Positions 17,177 through 25,461 of a DNA stretch of 37,768 nt are shown here, one piece after another; the first letter of the stretch is position 1; each line of letters opens with the position of its first letter. This DNA comes from an uncultured Ruminococcus sp. (GTDB lineage Bacteria; Bacillota; Clostridia; Oscillospirales; CAG-272). Made by a program: the position numbers and the translations under genes. The notes under the pieces were generated by a model. It worked only from the letters and a program-made list of their open reading frames with translations, was not told where the DNA came from and searched no databases. Where the stretch lies: contig CAJKRH010000017.1 of assembly GCA_905202255.1 (NCBI GenBank), positions 1-37,768 of the forward strand, written 5' to 3'.

Positions 17177-17239
17177 AAAACAACTTCACCGCTTCGGCAG
17201 GGCGGCGTGAAAATATACTGCCGAGAAAGAGATTTTTAT

Positions 17240-19576
17240 ATGGCTATGCAACTTTGCTCACGCTGCCATAAGAGGGCGGCGGTCGTCTTTATAACAAAAT
17301 TCGAAAACGGGAAATCCGTTCAGGAGGGGCTTTGCCTGCGCTGTGCCAAGGAACTCGGCATAACACAGGTGGACAATGTCCTCCAGAATATGGGTATCAG
17401 CGACGAAGATATAGATAATATGGAAAACGAAATGAACGCGCTCATCTCGGGCGGCGACGACGGGGATACTCCCGACGGCGGCGAGGAAAACGAGAGCAGA
17501 GCGCCTGCGATAGATTTCGCCAAGCTTTTCGGCGGGCTTCCGCCTTTCGGCGCAGGGGCTCAGCAGGGTGCGCAGAGCGCGGCGGGCGGCGCAAAGAACG
17601 CCGACGGCGGCAAAAAAGAGAAGAAGCCCGCACGCAAATTTCTTTCGCTCTACTGCAAGGATCTGACGGCGAGCGCCCGCGAGGGCAAGCTTGACGCCGT
17701 GATAGGCAGAGAGCGCGAGACGGAGCGCATGATGCAGATTCTCACGCGCCGCCAGAAGAATAATCCCTGCCTCATAGGCGAGCCGGGCGTCGGAAAGACG
17801 GCAATAGCCGAGGCACTGGCGCAGAAAATAGCCGGCGGCGAGGTGCCATACAAGCTCCGCGATAAGGAGGTTTTCCTCGTGGACCTCACGGCGCTTGTGG
17901 CGGGAACGCAGTTCCGCGGTCAGTTTGAATCACGCATGAAAGGGCTTGTCGACGAGGTAAAGGCGCTGGGCAATATAATCCTTGTCATAGATGAGGTTCA
18001 CAGCATCGTCGGCGTCGGCGATTCCGAGGGAAGCATGAATGCGGCAAATATCCTAAAGCCCTCGCTTTCGCGCGGAGAGATTCAGATTATCGGCGCGACA
18101 ACGCTGACGGAATACCGCAAGTATATAGAAAAGGATGCGGCACTCGAGCGCAGATTTCAGCCGATAATAGTGGAGGAACCCTCAATAGAGGAGACAAAGA
18201 AAATCCTCGTGGGGATAAAGAATTATTACGAGACGTATCACAAGATAAGGATTCCCGACGGCGTGATAAGCGCCGCCGTGGAGCTTTCCGAGAGATATAT
18301 AACAGACAGATTCCTACCCGATAAGGCGATAGACCTGCTCGACGAGGCGGCGGCATATGTGGCGATGAATTCGCCCGTGGTGGAGCGCGTCGCCGAGGTG
18401 GAAAAGCAGCTTGCCGAATATAAAAAACAGGCTGTAGAGCTCGAAGAGAGCGCGACGGGAGAGGGAACGGAAAAGAACGATTCCGAGCGCGAGCAGACAT
18501 ATGCTAAGCTTGCCGAGGTCAAGGCAGGTCAGCTGCGCAGTGAAGAGGAATACGCAAGACTTCGCGATGAGCTTGCTTCCGTCGAGCTGACGACGGAAAG
18601 CCTTGCCCGTGTGATAGAAATATGGACCGGTGTCCCTGCCGGCTCAATAACGGCAAACGAATATGAGCGCCTGAACGGTCTCTCTGCGAGACTCAAAGCC
18701 CGCATAAAAGGGCAGGACGCGGCTGTGGACGCCGTGGTGCGTGCGATAAAGCGCAACCGCGCCGGCGTTTCCTACAAGCGCAAGCCCGTTTCGTTCATCT
18801 TTGCGGGACCGACGGGCGTCGGCAAGACAGAGCTTGTCAAGGTTCTTGCCGCCGACCTCTTCAATACGCCGGACAGTCTCATACGCATGGATATGTCGGA
18901 ATTTATGGAGAAGCATTCCGTTTCGCGCCTTGTGGGTTCGCCTCCCGGGTATGTCGGATATGACGATGCGGGTCAGCTCACGGAAAAAATCCGCCGCAAG
19001 CCCTACAGTGTGGTGCTTTTCGATGAAATAGAAAAGGCGCATCCCGATGTGCTCAATATTCTGCTCCAGATTCTCGATGACGGTAAGGTCACCGATTCAC
19101 ACGGCAAGGAGGTCAAATTCGACAACTGCGTTATCGTGATGACGACAAACGCAGGCTCTTCCGGCGGCATGAATACGGCGGGCTTCGGCATGAAGAGCGA
19201 GCAGATAGCCGAGGCAAAGACGGAAAAGGCTCTCGCCGAATTTCTGCGCCCCGAATTTATAAACAGGGTGGACGAAATAATCACATTCCGTCCGCTGGAC
19301 AAGAGCGATTTTGAGCATATTGCCGCGATAATGCTCGGTGATACGAAAAAGGCACTCTCCGAGCGCGGCATAGACCTCATGTGGACGCCCGCCGTGGAGA
19401 AATATATAGCTGAAAAATCATTCTCCGAAAAGTACGGTGCGCGCAATATGCGTCGTTTCATCAGCCGTGAGATAGAGGATGCGGCGGCAGAGAAAATCAT
19501 ATCCGAATATGACAAGCATATTTCGCTTATCACGATAGATTCCGACGGCGAAAAGCTTGATATAGAGACAAGATGA
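17240..19576 (+). CDS. ATP-dependent Clp protease ATPase, zinc-finger (ClpE/ClpC) type
   Basis: A 778-residue AAA+ unfoldase of the Hsp100 class. It starts with a treble-cysteine zinc finger (LCSRCHKRAAVVF, then GLCLRCAKELG) instead of the double Clp-N domain, as in ClpE. A glycine/alanine-rich linker follows, then AAA-1 (Walker A GEPGVGKTA, Walker B ILVIDEVHS), a coiled middle domain rich in E and K (about residues 390-460), and AAA-2 (Walker A GPTGVGKTE, Walker B VVLFDEIEKAHP, with RPEFINRVDEI). NTAGFG lies where the ClpP-docking VGF loop is found. The frame is open to a GTG at 17207; I chose the ATG that places the zinc finger at the terminus. Confidence 0.92.
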   Translation: MAMQLCSRCHKRAAVVFITKFENGKSVQEGLCLRCAKELGITQVDNVLQNMGISDEDIDNMENEMNALISGGDDGDTPDGGEENESRAPAIDFAKLFGGLPPFGAGAQQGAQSAAGGAKNADGGKKEKKPARKFLSLYCKDLTASAREGKLDAVIGRERETERMMQILTRRQKNNPCLIGEPGVGKTAIAEALAQKIAGGEVPYKLRDKEVFLVDLTALVAGTQFRGQFESRMKGLVDEVKALGNIILVIDEVHSIVGVGDSEGSMNAANILKPSLSRGEIQIIGATTLTEYRKYIEKDAALERRFQPIIVEEPSIEETKKILVGIKNYYETYHKIRIPDGVISAAVELSERYITDRFLPDKAIDLLDEAAAYVAMNSPVVERVAEVEKQLAEYKKQAVELEESATGEGTEKNDSEREQTYAKLAEVKAGQLRSEEEYARLRDELASVELTTESLARVIEIWTGVPAGSITANEYERLNGLSARLKARIKGQDAAVDAVVRAIKRNRAGVSYKRKPVSFIFAGPTGVGKTELVKVLAADLFNTPDSLIRMDMSEFMEKHSVSRLVGSPPGYVGYDDAGQLTEKIRRKPYSVVLFDEIEKAHPDVLNILLQILDDGKVTDSHGKEVKFDNCVIVMTTNAGSSGGMNTAGFGMKSEQIAEAKTEKALAEFLRPEFINRVDEIITFRPLDKSDFEHIAAIMLGDTKKALSERGIDLMWTPAVEKYIAEKSFSEKYGARNMRRFISREIEDAAAEKIISEYDKHISLITIDSDGEKLDIETR

Positions 19577-19598
19577 AAGTGCTCCCTCCAAGGGAATA

Positions 19599-19638
19599 CA
19601 TAAAAAGCGCAGGAGCGTGAACTCCTGCGCTTTTTATG
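19599..19638. terminator. Bidirectional intrinsic terminator
   Basis: A perfect 17-bp stem (CATAAAAAGCGCAGGAG and its complement) with a six-base loop follows the clp stop. The A and T runs are inside the stem ends, so it can stop both strands. Confidence 0.9.
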
Positions 19639-19649
19639 CTTTACAAAAA

Positions 19650-19680
19650 CTGACAAAAACGCCGCGCAAAATGCGCGGCG
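19650..19680 (-). terminator. Intrinsic terminator of the rplU-prp-rpmA operon
   Basis: On the minus strand, CGCCGCGCA pairs with TGCGCGGCG around a three-base loop and is followed at once by TTTTTGTCAG, a standard terminator about 30 bases after the rpmA stop. Confidence 0.85.
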
Positions 19681-19711
19681 CCTGTATAGCGAAAAACAAA
19701 TTTTCCGAAAA

Positions 19712-19990
19712 TTATTCAGCAATAACGCTGACAAATTTCTTGCCTTCTGCCTTGCGTTCAAACTTGACAGTTCCGTTTACAAGTGCAAAGAGTGTATCGT
19801 CGCTGCCGATACCTACACCTGCGCCGGGATGAACATTTGTACCTCTCTGGCGAACGATAATGTTGCCTGCGAGAACGCTCTGACCATCAGACTTCTTAAC
19901 GCCGAGTCTCTGCGCACGGCTGTCTCTGCCGTTCTTGGTAGAACCAACGCCCTTTTTATGTGCAAAAAATTGCAGACTGAGCTTCAACAT
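19712..19990 (-). CDS. rpmA: Ribosomal protein L27 with cleavable N-terminal extension
   Basis: A 92-residue 50S protein reaching toward the peptidyl-transferase centre. It begins MLKLSLQFFAHKKGVGS. The LQFFA extension is the known Prp cleavage signal in Bacillota, cut so that the mature protein starts near the alanine. The conserved GSTKNGRDSRAQRLGVK and GNIIVRQRGT stretches follow. GGGAGGT precedes the start. The protease gene itself is the neighbour upstream. Confidence 0.98.
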   Translation of the reverse strand: MLKLSLQFFAHKKGVGSTKNGRDSRAQRLGVKKSDGQSVLAGNIIVRQRGTNVHPGAGVGIGSDDTLFALVNGTVKFERKAEGKKFVSVIAE

Positions 19991-20027
19991 TTAGATTTAC
20001 CTCCCGTTTTAGATTCTTTTTTGTAAC

Positions 20028-20393
20028 TTAATCTTTTTCGATGTCCTGCTCTATGCAGTCGACATCAAGGTAGTCGTAGTAATCCTCGAGCATTTCGTTC
20101 AGCTGCAGATAGTAGCTGTAAATAAGCCCCTGAACCGCATACTGCTTTGCTTCGTCTTCCTCATAGGCGGGAAGAGCGGATTTAACCTTTACGGAAATAT
20201 CGGCTGTTTTCTCATCCATTTCGAAATCGACATTTGCACCCCATACCACCTCGATGGTATTGATGATGAGCATCGTCATCGCGGAGAGCGCCGCGCAGAC
20301 TATATCCTTGCCCGCTTCATCGAAGCCTGCATGACCGTATTCGCGGAAGCCGTAATAATTATTCCCGCTTTTGTAAAAAACTACTTTTACCAT
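20028..20393 (-). CDS. prp: Ribosomal-processing cysteine protease Prp
   Basis: A 121-residue cysteine protease (YsxB family) that trims the N-terminal extension of L27. The catalytic pair is visible: the histidine in YGHAGF (about residue 21) and the cysteine in DIVCAALSA (about residue 33). It sits between rplU and rpmA, the standard place, six bases after the rplU stop. The acidic C-terminus is a little longer than usual. Confidence 0.93.
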   Translation of the reverse strand: MVKVVFYKSGNNYYGFREYGHAGFDEAGKDIVCAALSAMTMLIINTIEVVWGANVDFEMDEKTADISVKVKSALPAYEEDEAKQYAVQGLIYSYYLQLNEMLEDYYDYLDVDCIEQDIEKD

Positions 20394-20399
20394 AGCCTA

Positions 20400-20708
20400 T
20401 CAGCCGTAGATTTTTTCAATCTGTACCTTGGTATAAGGCTGTCTGTGACCGATTTTCTTCTTCTCGTTCTTTTTGGATTTATATTTCATAACATAAATCT
20501 TCTTGGACTTGCCGTTACCCAGAACCTTTGCAGTTACATAAGCACCTTCAACAGTGGGCTTGCCCGCAACGAAGCTGTCGCCGCAAACTGCGCAAACCTC
20601 GTCGAACTTAACTGTTTCTTCCTCAGCTGCCTCAAGCTTCTCAACGAAGATGATATCGCCCTCGGAAACCTTGTACTGCTTTCCGCCTGTTTTGATTATT
20701 GCAAACAC
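20400..20708 (-). CDS. rplU: Ribosomal protein L21
   Basis: A 102-residue 50S protein. FAIIKTGGKQYKVSEGDIIF is the family N-terminus, and the basic end KIGHRQPYTKVQIEKI matches. The start is the GTG giving VFAIIKTGG, with GAGGTG six bases upstream; a second GTG three codons earlier overlaps that ribosome site and is unlikely. First gene of the rplU-prp-rpmA operon. Confidence 0.97.
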   Translation of the reverse strand: MFAIIKTGGKQYKVSEGDIIFVEKLEAAEEETVKFDEVCAVCGDSFVAGKPTVEGAYVTAKVLGNGKSKKIYVMKYKSKKNEKKKIGHRQPYTKVQIEKIYG

Positions 20709-20790
20709 GAAAAGCACCTCACTTTCATTTATGACTCGCTAAATAAGGCAGTGCATGAGCACATTTTATGAGCCTTAACTTTATGCGGCA
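20709..20790 (-). promoter_or_regulatory. Possible L21 leader (autoregulatory 5' UTR)
   Basis: Between promoter and rplU the transcript can fold a stem in which AAGGC pairs with GCCTT and an inner GTGC-TCAT-GCAC hairpin forms. Bacillota often carry an L21 leader here through which ribosomal protein controls its own operon. Position fits; I cannot confirm the family consensus by eye. Confidence 0.4.
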
Positions 20791-20794
20791 ATCT

Positions 20795-20823
20795 ATTCTA
20801 TCATAATAAATCGGCGCTGTCAA
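20795..20823 (-). promoter_or_regulatory. Strong sigma-A promoter of the rplU operon
   Basis: On the minus strand, consensus TTGACA (20818-20823), a 17-base spacer and TAGAAT (20795-20800). Confidence 0.88.
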
Positions 20824-20967
20824 GGGTTTTCGTCAATTTTGTACTGATTTTCGGGAGATTTTTTGTAAAAAATCCTGTATTTATTTTTTGTATCGGAAAA
20901 ATGCCGCTTCGGTGCGCCGCGATGAAGAAAAAATCACGGGTGACGGCTTTTTTCGGCGGCAACATGA

Positions 20968-20996
20968 TTGACAACGCGACATTTTTATGTTATACT
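20968..20996 (+). promoter_or_regulatory. Strong sigma-A promoter of the tRNA-Leu gene
   Basis: TTGACA (20968-20973), 17-base spacer, TATACT (20991-20996), ten bases before the mature tRNA 5' end. Confidence 0.88.
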
Positions 20997-21006
20997 TAAT
21001 ATCCAT

Positions 21007-21089
21007 GCGGGCGTGGCGGAATGGCAGACGCGTTGGTCTTAGGAACCAATGCCCTCGGCGTGCAGGTTCAAGTCCTGTCGCCCGCACCA
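21007..21089 (+). tRNA. tRNA-Leu (anticodon UAG)
   Basis: The acceptor arms GCGGGCG and CGCCCGC pair over seven bases and are followed by discriminator A and an encoded CCA. The anticodon stem TTGGT/ACCAA encloses CTTAGGA, giving anticodon TAG. A long variable arm (class II) and the T loop GGTTCAAGTCC fit leucine. The gene sits at the border between host DNA and the mobile element. Confidence 0.96.
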
Positions 21090-21118
21090 TATATGATAGA
21101 CGAAATGCCTATCTACCT

Positions 21119-21146
21119 AAAAGCCCTTGAATTTCAAGGGTTTTTT
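21119..21146 (+). terminator. Terminator of the tRNA-Leu gene
   Basis: CCCTTG pairs with CAAGGG around a five-base loop, extended outward by AAAAG/TTTTT pairing, and ends in a T6 run. Confidence 0.8.
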
Positions 21147-21384
21147 CGTATTTTAGGGGCAAAAAATATCTTTCATTTTTATGGCTGTGAAATACCGACA
21201 TCAGAGACTCGAACCTGCGACTTTTAAGCCAAAAATGCGAGCAAATAACTGTTAATCACATTCATTACACCGAATGACTGTTAATCAGGCGAAATACCGC
21301 CGAAAAGACCGTTTGGCACTGGCCACTATCTGTTTACAGCCATCCGCCTTTCAGTGTATTTTTCTTTGATTCGGAGGTGATTTC
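21147..21384. repeat. Left-end noncoding region with short direct repeats
   Basis: About 240 bases with no gene. ACTGTTAATCA occurs twice (21248-21258 and 21277-21287), and GAAATACCG occurs twice (21189-21197 and 21291-21299). GACTCGAACC at 21206-21215 is, on the minus strand, a tRNA T-loop-like GGTTCGAGTC. These are compatible with integrase or excisionase arm sites or an old att scar, which I cannot prove. Confidence 0.4.
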
Positions 21385-21597
21385 TTGAGCAAATATGAGC
21401 CACTTTGGAGGTTCCTTTCCGACGACGGAAGTGGATGTATTCAAGTCTCCTTTGAACGGATAGATGAGATTCTTGGCTTTCCAATGGATCATTCTTTCCT
21501 GAATTATAAACAGGAAGCAGAAAAATTTGGATACCGTGTCGAAAAAATTTCGCTCAAAGAAAAATGGGTGCGTTTTGTCCGCATTGCCGCACAGTGA
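21385..21597 (+). CDS. Small DUF7662-like protein
   Basis: A 70-residue protein, SKYEPLWRFLSDDGSG then SFERIDEILGFPMDHSF and KEKWVRFVR near the end. This matches a common clostridial small-protein family that starts K-Y-x-P-L-x-x-[YF]-L and carries the I-L-G-F-P motif. Function unknown; these proteins are frequent in mobile or defence-rich DNA. Start is TTG with GGAGGTGA just upstream. Confidence 0.65.
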   Translation: MSKYEPLWRFLSDDGSGCIQVSFERIDEILGFPMDHSFLNYKQEAEKFGYRVEKISLKEKWVRFVRIAAQ

Positions 21598-21607
21598 CAT
21601 CATACCT

Positions 21608-21636
21608 TTGCAAATCCCCTTGCTTTCCTATATAAT
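21608..21636 (+). promoter_or_regulatory. Promoter before the first element genes
   Basis: TTGCAA (21608-21613), 17-base spacer, consensus TATAAT (21631-21636); the next ATG is 28 bases on. Confidence 0.75.
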
Positions 21637-21663
21637 ATAGGTGAAGAAAGGCAGGGGACACAC

Positions 21664-21849
21664 ATGAAAAAGAATTATGAATCCGTTTACCGCATGAAAC
21701 TTACCGGCTATCAGGTCAGAACCGCCATCGGGATTCTGAACGAACGCCGTCTTGCATTGAAGTCACAGGGATGCACCCTTGAGAACAGCGAAGAATATGT
21801 GGGCGTATTTAACCTGCTCAGCCGTTTTCTTGATCTGCTTCCTGCCTGA
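21664..21849 (+). CDS. Small element protein, 61 residues
   Basis: Unrecognised short helical protein (MKKNYESVYRMKLTGYQV at the start). It has a basic amphipathic first half and a hydrophobic end (NLLSRFLDLLPA). AGGGG lies upstream, and a good promoter precedes it. It is the first gene of the element's accessory group and is followed by a strong terminator. Confidence 0.6.
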   Translation: MKKNYESVYRMKLTGYQVRTAIGILNERRLALKSQGCTLENSEEYVGVFNLLSRFLDLLPA

Positions 21850-21870
21850 CACAACTGAATATCCGAAATC

Positions 21871-21919
21871 AAGCCATCTTTATACCGCAATTTCGCGGTC
21901 AATAAAGGTGGCTTTTTTT
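21871..21919 (+). terminator. Intrinsic terminator
   Basis: A long stem (AAGCCA and CTTTA outer parts, ACCGC/GCGGT inner part, loop AATTTC) is followed by a T7 run. Confidence 0.85.
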
Positions 21920-21951
21920 ATTGCCAAAATTATTATTCAAGGAGGAACTGA

Positions 21952-22287
21952 ATGTACATTGAAATGAACCCAACCGGGCTGACGCTTTCCGACCTGATCT
22001 GCGTTGCCCACCGAAAACGAAGTGAGGACACCGGCTTTCCGTATGCTGTGCAGTCCTGCCGATGCTCTAACTGTCGCTATGTCAGCGAAGGCAAGTGTTC
22101 TCTTAAAGAGTGCTACTGTATGGCTGAGAGAGTACGGGCGCACACCTGTACCTTTACCGAGATTCTGAACACCTGCTTTGCCAATGTAAAGGACAATGTG
22201 TTCCATTACGACTCCGCCTCGCTGCGGAACGGGCAACCATGGCGAAAACCTGTTTCCTTAACAGGGAGCACCGGGCAAGATTTCTGA
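21952..22287 (+). CDS. Cysteine-rich element protein, 111 residues
   Basis: Not recognised. The middle has CRCSNCRYVSEGKC and CYC, a cluster that could hold zinc. AAGGAGG lies before the ATG. It overlaps the next gene by 49 bases in another frame, so its true C-terminus may be shorter in function, but both starts look real. Likely an accessory protein of the conjugative element. Confidence 0.55.
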   Translation: MYIEMNPTGLTLSDLICVAHRKRSEDTGFPYAVQSCRCSNCRYVSEGKCSLKECYCMAERVRAHTCTFTEILNTCFANVKDNVFHYDSASLRNGQPWRKPVSLTGSTGQDF

Positions 22288-22667
22288 AAGCACTCCACCG
22301 AGTGCGTGGAAACGATAAATCGCTCATCGCGCAGCTTTTTGTCCTTACCGCAACCGAAAGCCTTTGGAGTGCTTCGGACGATGCCATAGGAAAGAGCAGT
22401 ATCTCCTATCTTGACATTGACTTCCGCGCTTTTTCGGAGAACGACTATCTTTTCTACTGCATTGCCTATGACCTCGGAAATGGAACTTCGCATACGGACA
22501 TAGAGGATCTGTCCAACGATGAAGTCGTGGACTTCGACCTATTCCGCGTGGTCTGTTCCTCGATTGCTATCTCTGTTTACGGCTATGACGCCATCCGTGT
22601 GTCTGAGCGATTCAGGAAGCATAAGCGCAGAAAGAGCAGAAAGGGCGGGCGGAAGCATGGCGAATGA
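22239..22667 (+). CDS. DUF6075-like element protein
   Basis: A 142-residue protein, MAKTCFLNREHRARFLKAL with the F-L-N-x-E-H-x-x-R-[FY] start of DUF6075 proteins that occur in clostridial conjugative elements. The C-terminus is very basic (KHKRRKSRKGGRKHGE), suggesting nucleic-acid contact. Its ribosome site is weak and it overlaps both neighbours (49 bases upstream, 11 bases downstream), so translational coupling is likely. Function unknown. Confidence 0.6.
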   Translation: MAKTCFLNREHRARFLKALHRVRGNDKSLIAQLFVLTATESLWSASDDAIGKSSISYLDIDFRAFSENDYLFYCIAYDLGNGTSHTDIEDLSNDEVVDFDLFRVVCSSIAISVYGYDAIRVSERFRKHKRRKSRKGGRKHGE

Positions 22668-23580
22668 ACCGAACTATTCCTCCAATCCCTCAAAGGACGA
22701 GCCGAAGAAGGAAAAAGTCCGTGTGATTCCTCTGGAATACATTGATGAGTTTCCGGGGCATCCGTTCAAGGTGTTGGATGACGAGAGTATGCAGAAGCTG
22801 ATGAACAGCATCGAGGAGATCGGGGTGCAGTCGCCTATTGTTGCGCGAATCAAGGAAGATCAGAGATACGAGATCATTTCCGGTCACAGGCGCGTTCACG
22901 CCTGCCGCAGGCTGGGACTGAAACTCATTCCGGCGATTGTGCGTGACCTTTCCCGTGATGAAGCCATCATTGCTATGGTGGACGCGAATCTGCAAAGGGA
23001 GCATATCTTACCGAGTGAAAAAGCGGCAGCATATAAAATGAAGATGGATGCACTCAAGAGAAAGGGAAAGAGGACTGATTTAACTTCGTCGCCAGTGGCG
23101 ACAAAGTTAGATACTGCTTCTTCTATTGGGGAAACTGCCGGGGACAGCCGCGACCAAGTGTTTCGCTATGTTCGCCTCAACGAACTTGTCCCCGAACTGC
23201 TTGAAATGGTTGACCGGGAGAGCATTGCTTTCCGTCCTGCCGTGGAACTTTCGTATCTTTCGGAGGACGAACAGCGCAATCTTGTTGAAACCATCGACAG
23301 CGAAGAAGCAACGCCGTCTCTATCGCAGGCGATCCGTATGAAAAAGCTAAGTCAGGAGGGGAAGCTGGATATGGACAAGATATTCTCCATCATGACCGAA
23401 GAAAAGCCCAACCAGGCAGAGACAGTGAAATTCAAGTCGGACGAACTCTCCCGTTTCTTTCCGGAGCGCACCCCGCCCGAACTGATCCGGCAAACCATCT
23501 TCAAGCTGCTCGACGCATGGCAGAAAACGAAAGCGACGGAAAGAACGATCATACGCCGCAGCCGTGACGATGCCCGTTAA
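22657..23580 (+). CDS. ParB/RepB/Spo0J-type partition or nucleoid protein
   Basis: A 307-residue ParB-family protein. The N-terminal ParB/Srx domain has the IPLEYIDEFPGHPF start, VQSPIVARIKED and the nucleotide-binding motif SGHRRVHACRRLG, then DANLQREHILPSEKA. A helix-turn-helix region follows (TASSIGETAGDSRDQVFRYVRL). Family members bind parS-like DNA and CTP. I chose the ATG at MANEPNYSS, which follows GGGCGGG, although the frame is open much further upstream inside the preceding gene. No ParA is nearby, so on this element it may act in maintenance or regulation. Confidence 0.85.
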   Translation: MANEPNYSSNPSKDEPKKEKVRVIPLEYIDEFPGHPFKVLDDESMQKLMNSIEEIGVQSPIVARIKEDQRYEIISGHRRVHACRRLGLKLIPAIVRDLSRDEAIIAMVDANLQREHILPSEKAAAYKMKMDALKRKGKRTDLTSSPVATKLDTASSIGETAGDSRDQVFRYVRLNELVPELLEMVDRESIAFRPAVELSYLSEDEQRNLVETIDSEEATPSLSQAIRMKKLSQEGKLDMDKIFSIMTEEKPNQAETVKFKSDELSRFFPERTPPELIRQTIFKLLDAWQKTKATERTIIRRSRDDAR

Positions 23581-23619
23581 GACCTTACCCGAAAGCAAAC
23601 GGTAAGGTCTTTTTCTTTT
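23580..23619 (+). terminator. Intrinsic terminator after parB
   Basis: A perfect ten-base stem, AGACCTTACC with GGTAAGGTCT, closes an eleven-base loop and runs into TTTTCTTTT. It overlaps the last base of the stop codon. Confidence 0.9.
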
Positions 23620-23766
23620 CCCCTTCCTCACACTCTAACCCCTTATACGATCAGTTTACTGACAGGAGAGAGTATAAGAGATTAAGTTATATATATTTCC
23701 AAAAAGGAGTTGGTGACAGATATGACTGTGTAAAGGACGCTCAAAATTCACTTCAAGGGAGGAACC
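23620..23766 (+). other. Probable internal deletion junction of the element
   Basis: Between the parB terminator and the shortened VirB4-type gene lies AAAAAGGAG followed by an ATG that meets a stop after three codons. This looks like the beginning of a lost gene. Conjugative elements of this type normally carry relaxase, coupling protein and several secretion genes between parB and the VirB4 gene. Confidence 0.45.
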
Positions 23767-25461
23767 ATGTTCAGAAAAATCAAGGCGTGGATACGCCGAA
23801 AACAGACCGAGATAAAGGCGGTCACAACAAACAAACGCGGCGAATTTTACTTGGATAATTTCATCAAGGACAGTTTCATTGCGGAACTGACCGACATCGA
23901 CCGCGGCATGATCCTTTCTATTGATGCAAGCCCCATTACGACCGAGGCGGCAGTAAAACTCGGTGAGAATAAGCTGCTTTCGGTGGAAACCAACATTTCC
24001 AATTGGCAACGAAAGCAGAACAGCAACAATAACTTTTCCGCTACCGTTCCGTATGACATGGAGCGCCAGCGGGAGGAAAGCCGCGAGTTTCTCAATGATC
24101 TGGTAGCCCGCGATCAGCGCATGATTCCGGCGCTCATTACGCTGGTGCATACGGCAGATACCAAGGAGCAGCTTGACGCGGATACCGAATCCATCCGGCA
24201 GTGTGCGAGAAAGCACCTGTGTTCTCTGAATATCCTCCGCTGGCAGCAGCTTGAGGGGCTGAATACGGTTTTGCCTTACGGCGCACCGAAATTGGGTATC
24301 CGCAGAACGCTGACAACGGAATCGCTGGCGGTGTTTATGCCGTTCCGGGTGCAGGAGGTCTGTCACACGGGTGGAATTTATTATGCCAATAATGCGATTT
24401 CAAAAAACCTGATTATGGTCAACCGCGCGGAACTGCTCAACGGCAACAGTTTCATTACCGGTGTTTCCGGTTCGGGTAAGTCGATTCTGGCAAAGCAGGA
24501 GATTATCAATCTGTTCCTGTCGGATAAGGACGCAGATATTATTATCATCGACCCGGAGCGCGAGTATGGCAAGATTATGGATGCTTTCGGGGGAGAGAAC
24601 ATTGAAATCTCGGCAACGAGCAAGAATCATATCAATGCCATGGACATCAATATGGACTATGCCGACGGACAGAACCCCGTTACGCTGAAATCCGAGTATA
24701 TGTTGTCCCTGTGTGAGCAGGCGGTGAGCGACTTCGGACCGAAGCAAAAGTCACTTATTGACCGCTGTACGGCAAATCTGCTGAACGGATATATGCGAAG
24801 CGGCTTTTGCGGCAAGGCACCGACGCTGAAAGATTTCTATGAAGAACTCAAAGCGCAGCCGGAACCCGAAGCAAAGGATATTGCACTGTCGCTGGAACTC
24901 TTTACAAGCGGCAGCCTTGATACCTTTGCGGGTGAAACCAATGTGGATACCAAGAACCGTCTGATCTGCTATGACATTCACGATCTCGGCAGAGCACTGA
25001 TGCCTATCGGAATGCTTGTGGTGCTTGATAACATCCTCAACCGAATCACCGCGAACAAGGCGAGAGGAAGAAAGACCTATATCTTCATTGATGAAATCTA
25101 TCTCCTTTTCAAGCATGAATACTCCGCCAACTTCCTCTTTACCTTGTGGAAGCGTGTCCGTAAGTACGGTGCGTTCATTACGGGCATTACGCAAAATGTC
25201 GAGGATCTTCTGCAAAGCCATACGGCAAGAACCATGCTGGCAAACTCCGAACTTGTGGTCATGCTCAATCAGGCGGCGACAGACCGCGAAGAGCTGGCAA
25301 GTCTGATGGGAATTTCGGATTTACAGATGGGATATATCACGAATGTAGATGCAGGACACGGGCTTGTCAAGATCGGTGGGGCGTTGGTGCCTTTCGTAAA
25401 CAAGGTGCCGAGAGATACAAAGCTCTATTCCTTGATGACTACCAAATTCGGTGAATCGTGA
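23767..25461 (+). CDS. VirB4-type conjugation ATPase, N-terminally shortened
   Basis: A 564-residue AAA ATPase of the CD1110/VirB4 family that would power type IV secretion. Walker A GVSGSGKS lies at about residues 232-239, IIIIDPEREYG follows, and Walker B is TYIFIDEIYLLF near 440. ITQNVEDLLQS and the C-terminal end are intact. Family members I know are roughly 200 or more residues longer at the N-terminus; here the match begins near DSFIAELTDI, preceded by a basic new start with GGGAGG upstream. It is probably a deletion product and may not work in transfer. Confidence 0.85.
   Translation: MFRKIKAWIRRKQTEIKAVTTNKRGEFYLDNFIKDSFIAELTDIDRGMILSIDASPITTEAAVKLGENKLLSVETNISNWQRKQNSNNNFSATVPYDMERQREESREFLNDLVARDQRMIPALITLVHTADTKEQLDADTESIRQCARKHLCSLNILRWQQLEGLNTVLPYGAPKLGIRRTLTTESLAVFMPFRVQEVCHTGGIYYANNAISKNLIMVNRAELLNGNSFITGVSGSGKSILAKQEIINLFLSDKDADIIIIDPEREYGKIMDAFGGENIEISATSKNHINAMDINMDYADGQNPVTLKSEYMLSLCEQAVSDFGPKQKSLIDRCTANLLNGYMRSGFCGKAPTLKDFYEELKAQPEPEAKDIALSLELFTSGSLDTFAGETNVDTKNRLICYDIHDLGRALMPIGMLVVLDNILNRITANKARGRKTYIFIDEIYLLFKHEYSANFLFTLWKRVRKYGAFITGITQNVEDLLQSHTARTMLANSELVVMLNQAATDREELASLMGISDLQMGYITNVDAGHGLVKIGGALVPFVNKVPRDTKLYSLMTTKFGES

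Noticed and set aside
21066..21089. tRNA-Leu 3' end as the element's attachment site
   Set aside because: No copy of the tRNA 3' end was found near the integrase side (27,600-27,850).
20881..21090. Minus-strand 69-codon frame beginning MVRATGLEPARRGHW
   Set aside because: It is the antisense of the tRNA-Leu gene, a well-known kind of false protein.
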